A stretch of 45,975 nt of DNA from Sandarakinorhabdus cyanobacteriorum (GTDB lineage Bacteria; Pseudomonadota; Alphaproteobacteria; Sphingomonadales; Sphingomonadaceae). Made by a program: the position numbers and the translations under genes. The stretch covers positions 219 to 46,193 of the forward strand of contig NZ_NOXT01000117.1 in the NCBI RefSeq assembly GCF_002251755.1. Reading direction: 5' to 3'. Shown here piece by piece: positions 8,564 to 18,718 of the stretch; positions within the stretch are counted from its first letter, which is position 1, and each line of letters opens with the position of its first letter. The notes below the pieces were generated by a model. That model saw only the letters and a list, made by a program, of their open reading frames with translations, ran no database searches and was not told where the DNA came from.

Positions 8564-10927
8564 TTATCCGCGCAGCACCGCGCCCAGCTTGGCCGCGGCC
8601 GCCACCACCTTGGCCGACACCGCCTCGATATCGGCATCGGTCAGGGTGGCGGTGGTCGGCTGCAGGGTGATTTCCACGGCCAGGCTGATCTTGCCCGCCG
8701 CCACGCCGGGGCCGGCATAGCGGTCAAACAGGCTGACATTGCTGATCAGCGCCTTGGCGGCACCGGCCACGGCGCGGATCAGGCTGTCGGCGGCCAGGCC
8801 TTCGTCCACCACGAAGGCGAAGTCGCGGGTGAGCGGCAGCAGCGGGCTGGGCGCCCACGGGTCACGCTTGCGGCTGCGCGGCGGCAGCGCATCGAGATAG
8901 AGTTCGACGGCGGCGACCGGACCCTTCACATCAAACTGGGCCGAGGTGCGCGGGTGGATGATGCCGAAATCGGCCAGAGCGACCTTGCCCAGCACCAGCC
9001 GGCCAGCGCGGCCCGGATGCCACCAGCCGTCTGCCGGCGCTGCCACCTGAAGCCGTTGCACCGGGGCGCCCAGCGCCGCCAGCGCCGCCAGCGCTTCGGC
9101 CTTGGCGTCATAGGCGTCGGGCTTGGTGGCCGGGCCGGTGCGCCAGTCACGGCCACGGGCTTCACCGGCCAGCAGGATCGCGGCGGTCGGCCGTTCGGCA
9201 TCGGCCAGGTAACGCTGGCCCAATTCGAACAGCCGCACCGATGCCAGCCCACGCGCCATGTTGCGGGCGGCAGCGGAGAGCAGGCCGGGCAGCAGGCTGG
9301 GGCGCATCGCGGCCATGTCGGCCGAAATGGGATTGGCGAGGCTGTGCGCGGCGCCGCCAAAGGCCTCGGCCTCGGCCGGGGGCAGGAAGCTCCAGGTGAT
9401 GGCTTCATCGAGGCCGCGTGCGGCCAGCGCCCGGCGCAGGCGGCGCTGCGTGCGCTGCAACGGGGTGGCGGTGGGGGCGGCAACGCCCGCGGCGCGCGGC
9501 AGCGGGGTGGAGGGCACCAGATCAAGGCCGTGGATGCGCACCACCTCCTCGACCAGATCCGCCTCGCCATCAACATCGCGCCGCCACGACGGGACGGAGA
9601 CCTGCCACAGATCGCCACGCGTCACGCCAAAGCCGAGGCGGGTGAGGATGGCCGCCTGTTCGTCTTCGGCCACATCCAGCCCGGCCAGGCCGGCAACCCG
9701 CGACGGGCGATAGGCGATGCTGCGCGCGGTGTCGGGAATGCTGCCGGCCAGCACCATGTCAGACGGCTCGCCGCCGCACAAATCAAGCACCATCCGTGTC
9801 GCCAGCTCGAGGCCAGGGACGACGAGCTCGGGATCTACCCCGCGTTCGAAGCGGGCGCGGGCGTCGCTGTTGATGCCCAGCTTGCGGCCGGTGGCGCCGA
9901 TGCGTTCGGGGGTGAAATAGGCCGCCTCGATCAGCACCTCGGTGGTGGCTTCCGAACAGCCGCTGTGCTCGCAGCCCATGATGCCGCCAATGTCGTGCAC
10001 CTCTGCATCATCGGCGATCACGGTCATGGTCTCGTCGAGCGCATAGGTCTTGCCATTGAGGGCCAGCACGGTTTCGCTGGCACGGGCGCGGCGGGCGGTG
10101 AGGCCGCCGTTGAGCTTGGCCACGTCATAGACGTGCAGCGGCCGGCCACTGTCGATGGACAGGAAGTTGGTGATGTCGACCAGCGCCGAGATCGGGCGCA
10201 GGCCCACGGCGCGCAACCGGCGTTGCAGCCAATCGGGCGACGGGCCGTTGGTCACACCGCGCACCACCCGGCCGGCGAAGGCGGGGCAGCCTTCTTCATC
10301 CGCGATGGTGATCGGGCGCGGCATCGGGAACGAGCCCGCGACCGGCGCAATCGTGCGGGCCTTCAGCGTGCCAACGCCCGCCGCGGCCAAGTCGCGCGCA
10401 ATGCCGAGCACGCCGAGGCATTCCTGGCGGTTGGGCGTGATGGCGATATCGAACACCGGGTCATTCAGGCCGGCCCAATCGACATAGCGCGCGCCCACCG
10501 GTGCATCGTCGGGCAGGGCGATGATGCCGTCATGTTCCTCGGACAGCTCGAGCTCGCGCATGGAGCACATCATGCCCTTCGATTCGACGCCGCGGATGGC
10601 CGCCACCTTCAGGGTGATGCCGCTGCCGGGCACAAAGGTGCCGGGCGCGCCAAACACGCCCTTCATGCCGGCGCGGGCGTTGGGCGCGCCGCACACCACC
10701 TGCACGGGGGTGCCGCCGCCGGTGTCGACACTGAGCACCTGCAGCTTGTCGGCTTGCGGGTGGCGCTCCGCCGTCAGCACATGGGCGATGGTGAAGGCGC
10801 CAAGTGCTTCGGCCGGGTTCTCGATGCCTTCCACCTCAAGGCCACAGCGGGTCAGCGCGTCGGCGATCTCGGCGACGCTGGCCGTGGTCTCGAGATGATC
10901 CTTCAGCCAGGACAGGGTGAACTTCAC
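8564..10927 (-). CDS. pheT: Phenylalanyl-tRNA synthetase beta subunit
   Basis: At 787 residues this is the full-length bacterial beta subunit of the (alpha-beta)2 enzyme that charges tRNA-Phe. It opens with [16 protein letters not shown], followed by the EMAP-like tRNA-binding domain (about 40-150, [14 protein letters not shown]), the B3/B4 editing domain (about 210-380), the B5 domain, the catalytic-like core, and a C-terminal ferredoxin-fold anticodon-binding domain (about 695-787, [18 protein letters not shown]). Its ATG overlaps the pheS stop by four bases (ATGA), the usual pheST coupling that keeps subunits equimolar. Confidence 0.98.
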   Translation of the reverse strand: MKFTLSWLKDHLETTASVAEIADALTRCGLEVEGIENPAEALGAFTIAHVLTAERHPQADKLQVLSVDTGGGTPVQVVCGAPNARAGMKGVFGAPGTFVPGSGITLKVAAIRGVESKGMMCSMRELELSEEHDGIIALPDDAPVGARYVDWAGLNDPVFDIAITPNRQECLGVLGIARDLAAAGVGTLKARTIAPVAGSFPMPRPITIADEEGCPAFAGRVVRGVTNGPSPDWLQRRLRAVGLRPISALVDITNFLSIDSGRPLHVYDVAKLNGGLTARRARASETVLALNGKTYALDETMTVIADDAEVHDIGGIMGCEHSGCSEATTEVLIEAAYFTPERIGATGRKLGINSDARARFERGVDPELVVPGLELATRMVLDLCGGEPSDMVLAGSIPDTARSIAYRPSRVAGLAGLDVAEDEQAAILTRLGFGVTRGDLWQVSVPSWRRDVDGEADLVEEVVRIHGLDLVPSTPLPRAAGVAAPTATPLQRTQRRLRRALAARGLDEAITWSFLPPAEAEAFGGAAHSLANPISADMAAMRPSLLPGLLSAAARNMARGLASVRLFELGQRYLADAERPTAAILLAGEARGRDWRTGPATKPDAYDAKAEALAALAALGAPVQRLQVAAPADGWWHPGRAGRLVLGKVALADFGIIHPRTSAQFDVKGPVAAVELYLDALPPRSRKRDPWAPSPLLPLTRDFAFVVDEGLAADSLIRAVAGAAKALISNVSLFDRYAGPGVAAGKISLAVEITLQPTTATLTDADIEAVSAKVVAAAAKLGAVLRG

Positions 10928-11997
10928 GGGGTTGCTCCGGCAGAAATGGAGGGCAGGTCAAAAGCGGAGAAGCCATTGTGCTTCAGCCACTTGATATCGC
11001 CATCGAAGAAGGCGCGCAGATCGGTGAGGCCATATTTCAGCATGGCGAGGCGATCGACCCCGGTGCCAAAGGCAAAACCCTGCCACTCGTTGGGATCCAG
11101 CCCACAGGCGGCGATCACGCGTGGGTGGACCATGCCGCTGCCCAGCACCTCCAGCCACTTGTCCACCTGGCCCTGTCCGGCCGGCTTGCCGGTCTTGGCT
11201 GAGTAGCCAACATCGACCTCCACCGACGGTTCGGTGAACGGGAAATAGCTAGGGCGGAAGCGCAGCACGACATCATCGACCTCGAAAAAGGCCTTGATGA
11301 AGGTTTCCAGCGTCCACCTGAGGTGCGCCAGCGTGATGCCCTTGTCGATCACCAGGCCTTCGATCTGGTGGAACATCGGCGTGTGGGTGGCATCGGAATC
11401 GCTGCGATAGACGCGGCCCGGCGCAATGATGCGAATGGGCGGCTTCTGCCCCACCATGGTGCGGATCTGCACCGGGCTGGTGTGGGTGCGCAGCACCATG
11501 TTGGGCTGGCCATCGATGTAGAACGTGTCGTGCATTGCGCGCGCCGGATGGCTTTCCGGGATGTTGAGCGCGGTGAAATTGTGCCAGTCGTCCTCGATCT
11601 CCGGCCCGCTTGCCACGGCGAAGCCCAGATCGGCGAAGATTCCGGCCAGCTCGTCCATCACCTGGGAAATCGGGTGGATGGTGCCGGTGGCCGGCAGGCT
11701 GACCGGCAGGGTCATGTCCTGCTTCTCGGCGGCCAGCTTGGCATTCAGCGCCGCCTCGTCCAGCGCGGCCTTTTTCGCGGCCAGCGCTGCGGTGATGGCT
11801 TCGCGCAGGCCGTTGAAGGCCGGGCCGGCCACGGCGCGGTCTTCGGGGCTCATGCCGCCCAGGGTCTTCAGCAACTGGGTGACCTGGCCCTGCTTGCCCA
11901 TGGCGGCGACGCGCACGGCTTCCAGCGCATCGGGCGTATCGGCGGCGGCGATCTGGGCGAGCAGGTCGGCCTGCAACTGGCTGGTGTCTGTCATCAT
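10924..11997 (-). CDS. pheS: Phenylalanyl-tRNA synthetase alpha subunit
   Basis: This 357-residue protein is the catalytic alpha subunit of phenylalanyl-tRNA synthetase. After an N-terminal coiled coil (about 1-95) come class II elements: [17 protein letters not shown] and [12 protein letters not shown], the motif 2 region [19 protein letters not shown], and motif 3 in [17 protein letters not shown]. Two adjacent ATG codons (11997 and 11994) can start it; no strong ribosome-binding site favours either. Only 27 bases separate the start from a strong hairpin-T5 element downstream of rplT, which suggests that pheST depends on read-through of that element. Confidence 0.97.
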   Translation of the reverse strand: MMTDTSQLQADLLAQIAAADTPDALEAVRVAAMGKQGQVTQLLKTLGGMSPEDRAVAGPAFNGLREAITAALAAKKAALDEAALNAKLAAEKQDMTLPVSLPATGTIHPISQVMDELAGIFADLGFAVASGPEIEDDWHNFTALNIPESHPARAMHDTFYIDGQPNMVLRTHTSPVQIRTMVGQKPPIRIIAPGRVYRSDSDATHTPMFHQIEGLVIDKGITLAHLRWTLETFIKAFFEVDDVVLRFRPSYFPFTEPSVEVDVGYSAKTGKPAGQGQVDKWLEVLGSGMVHPRVIAACGLDPNEWQGFAFGTGVDRLAMLKYGLTDLRAFFDGDIKWLKHNGFSAFDLPSISAGATP

Positions 11998-12024
11998 CGG
12001 GGCCTGTCTGGGATCATGAAACGC

Positions 12025-12057
12025 AAAAAGGGCGCGCGCCCGTGAAGGCGCGCGCCC
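12025..12057 (-). terminator. Intrinsic terminator between rplT and pheS
   Basis: On the minus strand a perfect 11-bp GC stem (12047-12057 with 12030-12040) encloses a 6-base loop and is followed directly by five T residues (complement of 12025-12029). It lies 26 bases after the rplT stop and 28 bases before the pheS ATG. This is the best intrinsic terminator in the window, and its place inside an apparent operon suggests partial termination or attenuation. Confidence 0.8.
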
Positions 12058-12082
12058 CTTTCAGCTGTCTTGGCTGCGCGGT

Positions 12083-12448
12083 TTACGCGGCCTTCGCCTC
12101 AAGAGCGGCCTTCACCTGGCCGATGATGGCGGTAAAGCTTTCCGGCTGGTTCATGGCCAGATCGGCCATCACCTTGCGGTCCAGCTCCAGGCCAACCAGC
12201 TTCACGCCGTTCATGAACTGCGAATAGGTCAGGCCTTCTTCGCGCACGGTGGCGTTGATGCGCTGGATCCACAGGGCGCGGAAATTGCGCTTGTTCACCT
12301 TGCGGTCGCGATAGGCGTATTGGCCGGCCTTCTCCACCGCCTGCTTGGCAATGCGGATGGTGTTCTTGCGGCGGCCGTAAAAGCCCTTGGCGGCGTCGAG
12401 AATGCGCTTGTGCTTGGCGCGGGTGGTCACACCACGTTTGATACGCAT
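12083..12448 (-). CDS. rplT: 50S ribosomal protein L20
   Basis: This 121-residue basic protein is ribosomal protein L20, which binds 23S rRNA early in 50S assembly. It begins [17 protein letters not shown] and contains the family segments [38 protein letters not shown] and [18 protein letters not shown]. In several bacteria L20 represses its own operon by binding the leader mRNA. It follows rpmI by 12 bases and the two must be cotranscribed. The infC gene that often precedes rpmI is not present here. Confidence 0.99.
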   Translation of the reverse strand: MRIKRGVTTRAKHKRILDAAKGFYGRRKNTIRIAKQAVEKAGQYAYRDRKVNKRNFRALWIQRINATVREEGLTYSQFMNGVKLVGLELDRKVMADLAMNQPESFTAIIGQVKAALEAKAA

Positions 12449-12460
12449 GGATGTGCCTCC

Positions 12461-12664
12461 TTACTTCAGGCCATAGGGCGCCCAGGCGTGCACCCGGGCG
12501 GTATCGGCCTTCGCCAGCACTTCGGTGCCGCGATTCTGACGAATATACTTGCTGTTGTGACTGATCAGGCGGTGGCGCTTGCCGGCCACACCATGCTTGA
12601 TCTTGCCCGAGGCGGTGATCTTGAAGCGCTTCTTGACCCCGCTCTTGGTCTTCATCTTGGGCAT
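12461..12664 (-). CDS. rpmI: 50S ribosomal protein L35
   Basis: This 67-residue protein is ribosomal protein L35, recognised by [20 protein letters not shown] at the N-terminus and the Lys/His/Arg-rich middle ([16 protein letters not shown]). The start at 12664 is preceded by AAGGAGACC at good spacing; a longer in-frame reading adds residues foreign to the family. It is the first gene of the rpmI-rplT(-pheST) unit. The leader of about 90 bases upstream is long enough for translational control, but I cannot identify a specific L20-binding fold in it. Confidence 0.98.
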   Translation of the reverse strand: MPKMKTKSGVKKRFKITASGKIKHGVAGKRHRLISHNSKYIRQNRGTEVLAKADTARVHAWAPYGLK

Positions 12665-12759
12665 TTCGGTCTCCTTCATCGGCACCATGCCGAAAGACGC
12701 ATCAAGAACCGCCATGGCAGCCCTTGTGGCCAGGCGGTCCGGTTCATGCGAAGCGCGGC

Positions 12760-12787
12760 CCATAACGGCTTGGCAGCGCCTGTGCAA
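12760..12787 (-). promoter_or_regulatory. Candidate promoter for rpmI-rplT
   Basis: Read on the minus strand, TTGCAC (12787-12782) and TTATGG (12765-12760) are separated by 16 bases. The spacing and -35 match a housekeeping promoter, and the start point would give a leader of about 90 bases before rpmI. The -10 is imperfect, so this is a proposal from sequence only. Confidence 0.35.
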
Positions 12788-12860
12788 GCCGGATGGTGGA
12801 TTCCGTGTGGCGACTCGCAATTGTTCCTGATATGTTCGTGTTCTCAGCAAGGAGGACGAG

Positions 12861-13232
12861 ATGATCGGTTACGTTACCGTGGGCACCAACGACATTGCGC
12901 GGGCCGCGCGATTCTATGATCCGATCGCCGCCGAGCTTGGCACGGGGCGCATGATGGAGTTCGACAATTTCATTGCGTGGGGCACGATGAACGGCCCGGC
13001 CGGCATTGCGGCCACCAAACCGTTTGATGGCAACCCGGCCAGTGTCGGCAATGGCGTGATGGTCGCGCTCGAAGCGAAGGACCGCGCCCAGGTGGACCGC
13101 ATTCACGCGCTGGCCCTGGCCAATGGCGGCACCTGCGAAGGCCCGCCCGGCCCGCGCGGCGATTCGGGTTTTTACGCCGGCTATTTCCGCGATCCGGATG
13201 GCAACAAGCTGAATGCCTTCGTGATGGGGTGA
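12861..13232 (+). CDS. VOC (glyoxalase/bleomycin resistance) family protein
   Basis: This 123-residue protein has the vicinal-oxygen-chelate fold typical of glyoxalase and extradiol-dioxygenase relatives. It opens [20 protein letters not shown], a beta-alpha-beta start found throughout the family, and ends with [16 protein letters not shown], which carries the usual C-terminal hydrophobic strand. A strong AAGGAGGAC lies just upstream. Whether it binds metal is unclear, since the usual His and Glu ligands are not obvious in the first strand. The substrate is unknown. It faces away from rpmI and converges with the yqgE-like gene with seven bases between stops. Confidence 0.88.
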   Translation: MIGYVTVGTNDIARAARFYDPIAAELGTGRMMEFDNFIAWGTMNGPAGIAATKPFDGNPASVGNGVMVALEAKDRAQVDRIHALALANGGTCEGPPGPRGDSGFYAGYFRDPDGNKLNAFVMG

Positions 13233-13239
13233 TCCACTC

Positions 13240-13800
13240 TCAGGCCCGGCCGGGTGTGGCGACCAGATTGGCCACCGCCACGCCGGTCAGGGCGAAGGCG
13301 CGTTCCCAGCGGCGATCGGGCGCCACATCCCACACGGTGGCGGCATCGCCGGGGGCGAGATGCCAGCCGTGCTGGCGCATTTCGCCATCCAGTTGCCCCG
13401 CGCCCCAGCCGGCATAGCCCAGCAGCATGTGCCAGCGCCGCGGGCCTTCGCCGCGGGTGATGGCGTGCAGGATGTCGAGCGTGGAGGTGAAGGCCCAGGC
13501 GCTGCCGACCTGGATGGTACCGGCGGCGGCATAATCGGCCTCGTGCAGCACGAAGCCGCGCCCCGGTTCCACCGGGCCGCCGGCCAGCACCGGCACATCG
13601 GCGGCGGCACCGGGCGCGATGTCGAGCTGGTCGAGCAGGCCGTGCAGGGTGAGATCGGGCATCGGCTTGTTGACCACCAGCCCCAGCGCGCCCTGGTCAT
13701 CGTGCAGGCACATGGCGATCACCGTGCGGTCAAACCGGTCATCACCGATGCCGGGCATGGACAGCAGCAGCTGGCCGGACAGGAAGGGAGGCGTTTCCAC
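13240..13800 (-). CDS. YqgE/AlgH family protein
   Basis: This protein of about 186 residues belongs to the YqgE/AlgH (DUF179) family of conserved cytoplasmic proteins without a firm biochemical role. Signatures are GQLLLSMPGIGDDRFDRTVI, HDDQGALGLVVNKPM, PVLAGGPVEPGRGFVLH and the GYAGWGAGQLDGEM segment. The only upstream ATG would add 53 residues that do not fit the family, so I place the start at GTG 13800 (reading ETPPFLSGQLL), which gives the usual length. No clear ribosome-binding site supports this start. Confidence 0.88.
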   Translation of the reverse strand: METPPFLSGQLLLSMPGIGDDRFDRTVIAMCLHDDQGALGLVVNKPMPDLTLHGLLDQLDIAPGAAADVPVLAGGPVEPGRGFVLHEADYAAAGTIQVGSAWAFTSTLDILHAITRGEGPRRWHMLLGYAGWGAGQLDGEMRQHGWHLAPGDAATVWDVAPDRRWERAFALTGVAVANLVATPGRA

Positions 13801-13973
13801 ATCGCCAGCATAAGGCGCGGCCGCTGACGCGGCAACGCGGCACCCGCGCACTCCTCTGATTATGCCCACGGCCCGGACAAGGCGCGCTGGACGGATGAGG
13901 GGGGCAAGGCTAGGGAAGAACGGCAATCGCGCCCGGCAATCATGGTCCCGGCGCCCCATGCAGGAGAGCCCCG

Positions 13974-14459
13974 ATGAGCATCAATGTTGGCGACAAGGTT
14001 CCGGCAATGACCCTGATCAAGGCCACGGCCGATGGCCCGGCACCGCTCAGCACGGCCGATCTGTTTAATGGCCGCACCGTGGCGCTGTTTTCGGTGCCCG
14101 GCGCCTTCACCCCCACCTGCTCGGCCCGGCATCTGCCCGGCTATGTCGACAATGCCGAAGCGCTGGCCGCCAAGGGCGTGGACGAGATTGTCTGCGTGTC
14201 GGTCAACGATGCCTTCGTGATGGCGGCCTGGGGCAAATCGGCCGGCGTTGACGGCAAGGTGACGATGATCGCCGATGGCAATGGCGATTTCTCCAAGGCG
14301 CTGGGCCTCACCTTTGATGGCAGCAATTTCGGCATGGGCCTGCGCGGCCAGCGCTTTTCGATGATCGTCAAGGATGGCACGGTCACCGGACTGAACATCG
14401 AGCCGCCGGGCGCCTTTGGCGTGTCGTCGGCCGAGCATCTGCTGGGCCAACTCGCCTGA
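13974..14459 (+). CDS. Peroxiredoxin, Prx5 type
   Basis: This 161-residue thioredoxin-fold peroxidase reduces hydrogen peroxide and organic peroxides. The active-site loop VPGAFTPTCSARHLP places the peroxidatic Cys at residue 49 with the conserved Pro and Thr; Arg of GLRGQRF near 125 is the usual partner. KVTMIADGNGDFSKALGL is typical of the Prx5/AhpE-like glutathione- or thioredoxin-dependent group. The only other Cys (EIVC, near 73) is not at the atypical 2-Cys resolving position, so it probably works as a 1-Cys enzyme with an external thiol. The start has AGGAGAGCCCC upstream. It is divergent from yqgE. Confidence 0.94.
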   Translation: MSINVGDKVPAMTLIKATADGPAPLSTADLFNGRTVALFSVPGAFTPTCSARHLPGYVDNAEALAAKGVDEIVCVSVNDAFVMAAWGKSAGVDGKVTMIADGNGDFSKALGLTFDGSNFGMGLRGQRFSMIVKDGTVTGLNIEPPGAFGVSSAEHLLGQLA

Positions 14460-14476
14460 ACCGAACCCCGCCCGCC

Positions 14477-16741
14477 ATGCCGCCTCCCTCCCGCCCGTCT
14501 GGCCGGCTTCGTGCCGGCCTGACCCGCCGCAACCTGCTGATCGCGGCGGTGGCGGGGGCGGGGCTGGCTGTTGGCTGGGGGCTGTGGCCGCGCGCCCGCC
14601 GCTTCAACTGGGCCGCCGGCGAGGGCGAGGCGCTGCTCAACGCCTATGTGAAGATTGCCGCCGATGGCCGGGTGACGGTGGCGGTGGCCCAGGCCGAAAT
14701 GGGCCAGGGCATCTGGTCGGCGCTGGCCCAGATCGTGGCCGATGAACTGGGTGCCGATTGGCGGACGGTGGCAGTGGAACCGGCGCCACTGGGCCCGGAT
14801 TATGCCAATCCCGGCCTGGCGCTGGGGCCGGCCACCGGCCTGACCGAGCCGATGCGCAGCCTGGTGCTGGGCGCCGGGCGGCAACTGGGGCGGCTGCTGG
14901 AATTCCAGATCACCGGCGGATCGAACAGCGTGCGAGGCTGGGAAATGCCGCTCCGCGTGGCCGGGGCCGCGGCCCGCGTGATGCTGGTGAAGGCGGCCGC
15001 CCGCCGCTGGGATGTGGACTGGACAGAGTGTGACACGGCTGGCGGCTTTGTCACCTACAAGGCCAATCGCCTGCCATTTCATGCCATCATCGGCGCGGTC
15101 GATCCCGCTGACGCGCCCGATGATCCGCCGCTGCGCACCCGCCGGCTGTTGGCCGGGGAACCGGTGATGCGGCTGGATGTGCCGGGCAAGGTGGATGGAT
15201 CGGCGCGCTTTGGCATTGATGTGCGGCTGCCGGGCCTGGCCTATGCTGCGATCCGCCAGGCGCCCGCCGGGGCGCGGCTGGACAGTTGTGATTGCCCGCC
15301 GCCGCCCCGCGGACTGACCTGGGTTGACGGCCCGGACTTCATTGCCTGTGTGGGCGACAGCTGGTTTGCAGCGCAACGCCATCTGGCGACCGCCAAACCG
15401 CGCTGGACCGCGGTGGACAATGCCCCCGGCCCCTGGCTGGAGGCCGCAGTGAAGGCCGGTTTGCAAAGTGGTGGCAAGGGTTTTGCTCCGACCGGCCAGA
15501 TCGGCAAGGTGGTGCGCGAGGATGGAGATGTGGCCGGGAAACTGGCCGGTCCGGGCGTGGTGACCGCTGACTATAGCCTGCCGTTCCTGGCCCATGCCTG
15601 CCTGGAGCCGATGACGGCCACGGCGCGCATCACCGACGATGGCGCCGAAATCTGGGCCCCGACGCAGAGCGCCAGCCTGGCCGCGCGGGCGGTGGCGGCG
15701 GCGCTGGATATCGATGCTGATGATGTGGTGGTGCACCCCACGCTGATCGGTGGTGGTTTCGGCCGCAAGGTGGAAGGCGATGCCTGTGCCCAGGCCGCGA
15801 TCATCGCCCAGCGGGTTGGCCGGCCGGTGCAATTGATCTGGAGCCGCGAAGAGGATTTCGGCCACGACATGTATCGCCCCGCCGTGGCCGCCCGCCTGCA
15901 CGGCAGTGCCACGCCGGCCGGGATCACCGCGTGGAATTGTGCCATCGCCGTGCCGGATGTGGGCACCGCCTTTGCCGGGCGCAACGTGGGCAGTCTGATG
16001 GGCCGGCCGTCGGCGGGGGCGGGCGCCATCGAAGGCGCGGTGGAACTGCCTTATGCCATTCCCAATTGCCGCGTGAGCCATGTGCTGGCCGATTGCACCG
16101 CGCCGCTGGGTTTCTGGCGCAGCGTGGGGCACAGTTTCACCGGTTTCATCGTCGAGCGCTTTGTTGATGAACTGGCGCTGGCGGCCAAGGCTGATCCGGG
16201 CGCCTTCCGGCTGGCGATGTTGAAGGACAGGCCGCGCCATGCCGCCGTGCTGCGCACCGTGCTGGAAATGGGCGGGCCGCTGGGCCGTGATGAGGGGGAG
16301 GCTGGCCAGCCGGTGACGGCGCGCGGGATCGCGCTGGTCGAAAGCTTTGGCAGCATTGTCGCCCAGATTGCCGAGGTGGTGGTGCCGCCGCAGGGCCGCC
16401 CGCAGGTGACGCGGGTGTGGGCGGCGGTGGACTGTGGCCGGGTGATCAACCCGGATACGGTGACGGCCCAGATCGAAGGCGGCATCATCTATGGCCTGTC
16501 GGCCGCGCTGTTCGGCCGCATCAGTTTTGCCCAAGGCGTGGTGGAGCAAGACAATTTCCACGCCTATCCACTGATCACCATGGCCGACTGTCCCGAGATC
16601 GAGGTTGAAATCATTGCGTCCGATGCCGATCCCGGTGGCATCGGCGAACCCGGCACGCCGCCGATTGCGCCGGCCGTGGCCAATGCGCTCGCCGCTGCCA
16701 CGGGCAAGCGCTGGCAGTCGCTGCCGCTGTTCCCGGCATGA
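14477..16741 (+). CDS. Xanthine dehydrogenase-family molybdopterin-binding subunit, Tat-exported
   Basis: This 754-residue protein resembles the large subunit of membrane or periplasmic aldehyde and isoquinoline oxidoreductases (IorB-like). An N-terminal twin-arginine signal is visible: [20 protein letters not shown] with Arg17-Arg18. The cofactor-binding signature [20 protein letters not shown] follows near residue 75, and [12 protein letters not shown] and [13 protein letters not shown] occur later. The C-terminal [18 protein letters not shown] carries the catalytic Glu of the family. Such subunits normally pair with a [2Fe-2S] protein, and none is adjacent, so the partner must be elsewhere. 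It starts 17 bases after the peroxiredoxin stop and its own stop overlaps the hemH ATG (ATGA). Substrate unknown; an aldehyde or N-heterocycle is likely. Confidence 0.88.
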   Translation: MPPPSRPSGRLRAGLTRRNLLIAAVAGAGLAVGWGLWPRARRFNWAAGEGEALLNAYVKIAADGRVTVAVAQAEMGQGIWSALAQIVADELGADWRTVAVEPAPLGPDYANPGLALGPATGLTEPMRSLVLGAGRQLGRLLEFQITGGSNSVRGWEMPLRVAGAAARVMLVKAAARRWDVDWTECDTAGGFVTYKANRLPFHAIIGAVDPADAPDDPPLRTRRLLAGEPVMRLDVPGKVDGSARFGIDVRLPGLAYAAIRQAPAGARLDSCDCPPPPRGLTWVDGPDFIACVGDSWFAAQRHLATAKPRWTAVDNAPGPWLEAAVKAGLQSGGKGFAPTGQIGKVVREDGDVAGKLAGPGVVTADYSLPFLAHACLEPMTATARITDDGAEIWAPTQSASLAARAVAAALDIDADDVVVHPTLIGGGFGRKVEGDACAQAAIIAQRVGRPVQLIWSREEDFGHDMYRPAVAARLHGSATPAGITAWNCAIAVPDVGTAFAGRNVGSLMGRPSAGAGAIEGAVELPYAIPNCRVSHVLADCTAPLGFWRSVGHSFTGFIVERFVDELALAAKADPGAFRLAMLKDRPRHAAVLRTVLEMGGPLGRDEGEAGQPVTARGIALVESFGSIVAQIAEVVVPPQGRPQVTRVWAAVDCGRVINPDTVTAQIEGGIIYGLSAALFGRISFAQGVVEQDNFHAYPLITMADCPEIEVEIIASDADPGGIGEPGTPPIAPAVANALAAATGKRWQSLPLFPA

Positions 16742-17763
16742 GCGGCCCCATGAACCTGCCGCCGCTGGCGCTGCCAGCCGATCACGTGCCGGTGAAGGCT
16801 GGGCGCGTGGGTGTGCTGCTGGTCAATCTGGGGTCGCCCGATGCGCCGGATGTGCCTTCGGTGCGGCGCTTCCTGCGCGAATTCCTGTCGGACCCGCGTG
16901 TGATCGAGATTCCGCAGTGGATCTGGCGGCCAATCCTCAACCTGTTGATCCTGAACGTCCGCCCGCGCACCACGGCGGCCAATTATGCCAAGGTGTGGCT
17001 GCCCGATGGCTCACCCATCACCGTCTACACGCGCCAGCAGGCCGAGGCGCTGCAGGGCCGGCTGGGCGATGCGGTGCAGGTCGATTGGGCGATGCGTTAT
17101 GGCACGCGGTCGATCGGGGAGCGGCTGGAGGCGTTGATGAAGGCCGGCTGCGACCGCATCCTGCTCGCGCCGCTTTATCCGCAATATTCGGCTGCCACCA
17201 ATGCCACGGTGGTGGACGAGGCGGCGCGGGTGCTGATGGGCATGCGCTGGCAACCGGCGCTGCGCACGCTGGCGCCTTATTACGACAATCCCGATCATGT
17301 GCGTGCGCTGGCGCAATCGATCCGCGATGGGCTGGCCGGGTTGGATTTCGTGCCCGATCTGATCGTCACCAGTTTCCACGGCATGCCGCTGCGCACGCTG
17401 GAGGCAGGCGATCCCTATCACTGCCAGTGCCTGAAAACCGGTCGGCTGCTGCAGGCGGTACTGGGGCTGCCGGTGAAGGTCACCTTTCAGTCGCGTTTCG
17501 GCCGGGCGGAATGGTTGAAGCCCTACACCGACGACACGCTGCTGAATCTGCCCAAGGAGGGCGTGAAGAAGATCGCCGTGGTGTGCCCCGGCTTTGCCGC
17601 CGATTGCCTGGAAACGCTGGAAGAGGTGGCGATGGAAGGCCGCGACGAGTTTCTGGAGGCCGGCGGCAGCGATTTTGCCTATATCCCCTGCCTGAATGCC
17701 GGCGAGACCGGTATGGCCATGCTGGAAGCCATCGTGCGCCGCGAACTGGCCGGCTGGGCCTGA
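16738..17763 (+). CDS. hemH: Ferrochelatase
   Basis: This 341-residue enzyme inserts Fe2+ into protoporphyrin IX, the last step of haem b synthesis. It shows [15 protein letters not shown] near the N-terminus, [12 protein letters not shown], the metal-site TSFHGMP (His214), [17 protein letters not shown] and [15 protein letters not shown] (Glu295). The start overlaps the upstream dehydrogenase stop by four bases; an internal Met5 is an alternative start. There is no C-terminal extension that would carry a [2Fe-2S] cluster. Coupling to a molybdenum-enzyme gene is unusual and may only reflect compact packing. Confidence 0.97.
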   Translation: MSGPMNLPPLALPADHVPVKAGRVGVLLVNLGSPDAPDVPSVRRFLREFLSDPRVIEIPQWIWRPILNLLILNVRPRTTAANYAKVWLPDGSPITVYTRQQAEALQGRLGDAVQVDWAMRYGTRSIGERLEALMKAGCDRILLAPLYPQYSAATNATVVDEAARVLMGMRWQPALRTLAPYYDNPDHVRALAQSIRDGLAGLDFVPDLIVTSFHGMPLRTLEAGDPYHCQCLKTGRLLQAVLGLPVKVTFQSRFGRAEWLKPYTDDTLLNLPKEGVKKIAVVCPGFAADCLETLEEVAMEGRDEFLEAGGSDFAYIPCLNAGETGMAMLEAIVRRELAGWA

Positions 17764-17821
17764 TTTTCAGCCCTTCGGCCCATTGAATCGATTGCGGTTC
17801 CGGCTCAAAGTGCCAGCCTGT

Positions 17822-17838
17822 CCGGGGATCAACCCCGG
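17822..17838. other. Small hairpin between hemH and the acetoacetyl-CoA reductase gene
   Basis: CCGGGG (17822-17827) and CCCCGG (17833-17838) pair around the loop ATCAA. No T-run follows. It may slow transcription after hemH or sit in the leader of the next gene; I see no further function. Confidence 0.35.
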
Positions 17839-17858
17839 CTGCGGACATTGGGTGAGCT

Positions 17859-18581
17859 ATGGCACGAGTGGCAGTGGTGACGGGTGGCACGCGCGGCATC
17901 GGCGAGGCGATCAGCCTGGCGTTGCGTGATGCGGGCGTGACGGTGGCGGCCAATTATGGCGGCAGCGATGACAAGGCGCGCGCCTTCACCGAAAAGACCG
18001 GCATCAAGAGCTACAAGTGGAATGTCGCCGATCATCAGGCCTGCCTGGATGGCTGCGCGCAGGTGGCGGCTGATCTGGGTCCCATCGATATCGTCGTCAA
18101 CAACGCCGGCATCACCCGCGACGGCACACTGATGAAGATGAGCTGGGAGGCGTGGGACGAGGTGATCCGGGTCAACCTCGGCGGCTGTTTCAACATGGCC
18201 AAGGCGACGTTCGCGGGCATGAAGGAACGCGGCTGGGGCCGTTATGTGCAGATTGGCAGCATCAACGGCCAGGCTGGCCAATATGGCCAGGTCAATTATG
18301 CCGCCGCCAAATCGGGCATCCATGGCTTCACCAAGGCGCTGGCGCAGGAAGGTGCGCGCTTTGGCATCACCGCCAACGCGATTGCGCCGGGCTATATCGA
18401 TACCGATATGGTGGCTGCGGTGCCGGCCGACGTGCTGGCCAAGATCGTCGCCAAGATCCCGGTCGGCCGGCTGGGCCAGGCGAACGAGATCGCCCGGGCG
18501 GTGGCGTTCCTCACCAGCGAGGATGCCGGGTTCATCACCGGATCGACGATGTCGGTGAACGGTGGGCAGCATATGTATTGA
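17859..18581 (+). CDS. phaB: Acetoacetyl-CoA reductase-like SDR
   Basis: This 240-residue short-chain dehydrogenase matches PhaB, which makes (R)-3-hydroxybutyryl-CoA from acetoacetyl-CoA with NADPH for polyhydroxyalkanoate synthesis. The cofactor loop is TGGTRGIG (8-15), NNAG is at 81-84, and the catalytic residues are Ser134, Tyr147 and Lys151 in the stretch GSINGQAGQYGQVNYAAAKSG split by the family's SINGQ motif. It ends GSTMSVNGGQHMY, the usual PhaB C-terminus. GGGTGAG precedes the ATG. No phaA or phaC is adjacent. A FabG-like role is possible but the active-site context favours PhaB. Confidence 0.9.
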   Translation: MARVAVVTGGTRGIGEAISLALRDAGVTVAANYGGSDDKARAFTEKTGIKSYKWNVADHQACLDGCAQVAADLGPIDIVVNNAGITRDGTLMKMSWEAWDEVIRVNLGGCFNMAKATFAGMKERGWGRYVQIGSINGQAGQYGQVNYAAAKSGIHGFTKALAQEGARFGITANAIAPGYIDTDMVAAVPADVLAKIVAKIPVGRLGQANEIARAVAFLTSEDAGFITGSTMSVNGGQHMY

Positions 18582-18678
18582 AGCGCAGCGCCGCGAGCGC
18601 GCGGGCCGCGCGCCGACAGGCGCAAGCGCGGCCGGGCGGGCGGCTGGCGCACCGGCCAGCCGAACCGCTTCGACGTCA

Positions 18679-18699
18679 GCCGCGGGCTTTGCCCGCGGC
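18679..18699. other. Perfect 9-bp hairpin upstream of the ribbon-helix-helix gene
   Basis: GCCGCGGGC (18679-18687) and GCCCGCGGC (18691-18699) pair exactly around TTT. It ends 19 bases before the small gene's ATG and has no T-run after it. The rest of the 137-base gap is GC-rich with no reading frame that I can support. Confidence 0.4.
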
Positions 18700-18718
18700 A
18701 TTGCCTTGCGGAATTGAA

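Noticed and set aside
8954-11206. A 750-codon plus-strand frame opposite pheT and pheS
   Set aside because: pheT and pheS are certain and the opposite frame has no recognisable motif.
12001-12082. A possible Phe-rich leader peptide for attenuation of pheST
   Set aside because: No start codon followed by a run of Phe codons is present in the 85-base gap.
14141-16561. An 806-codon minus-strand frame opposite the peroxiredoxin and molybdenum dehydrogenase genes
   Set aside because: The composition is typical of a shadow frame and the genes on the other strand are strongly supported.
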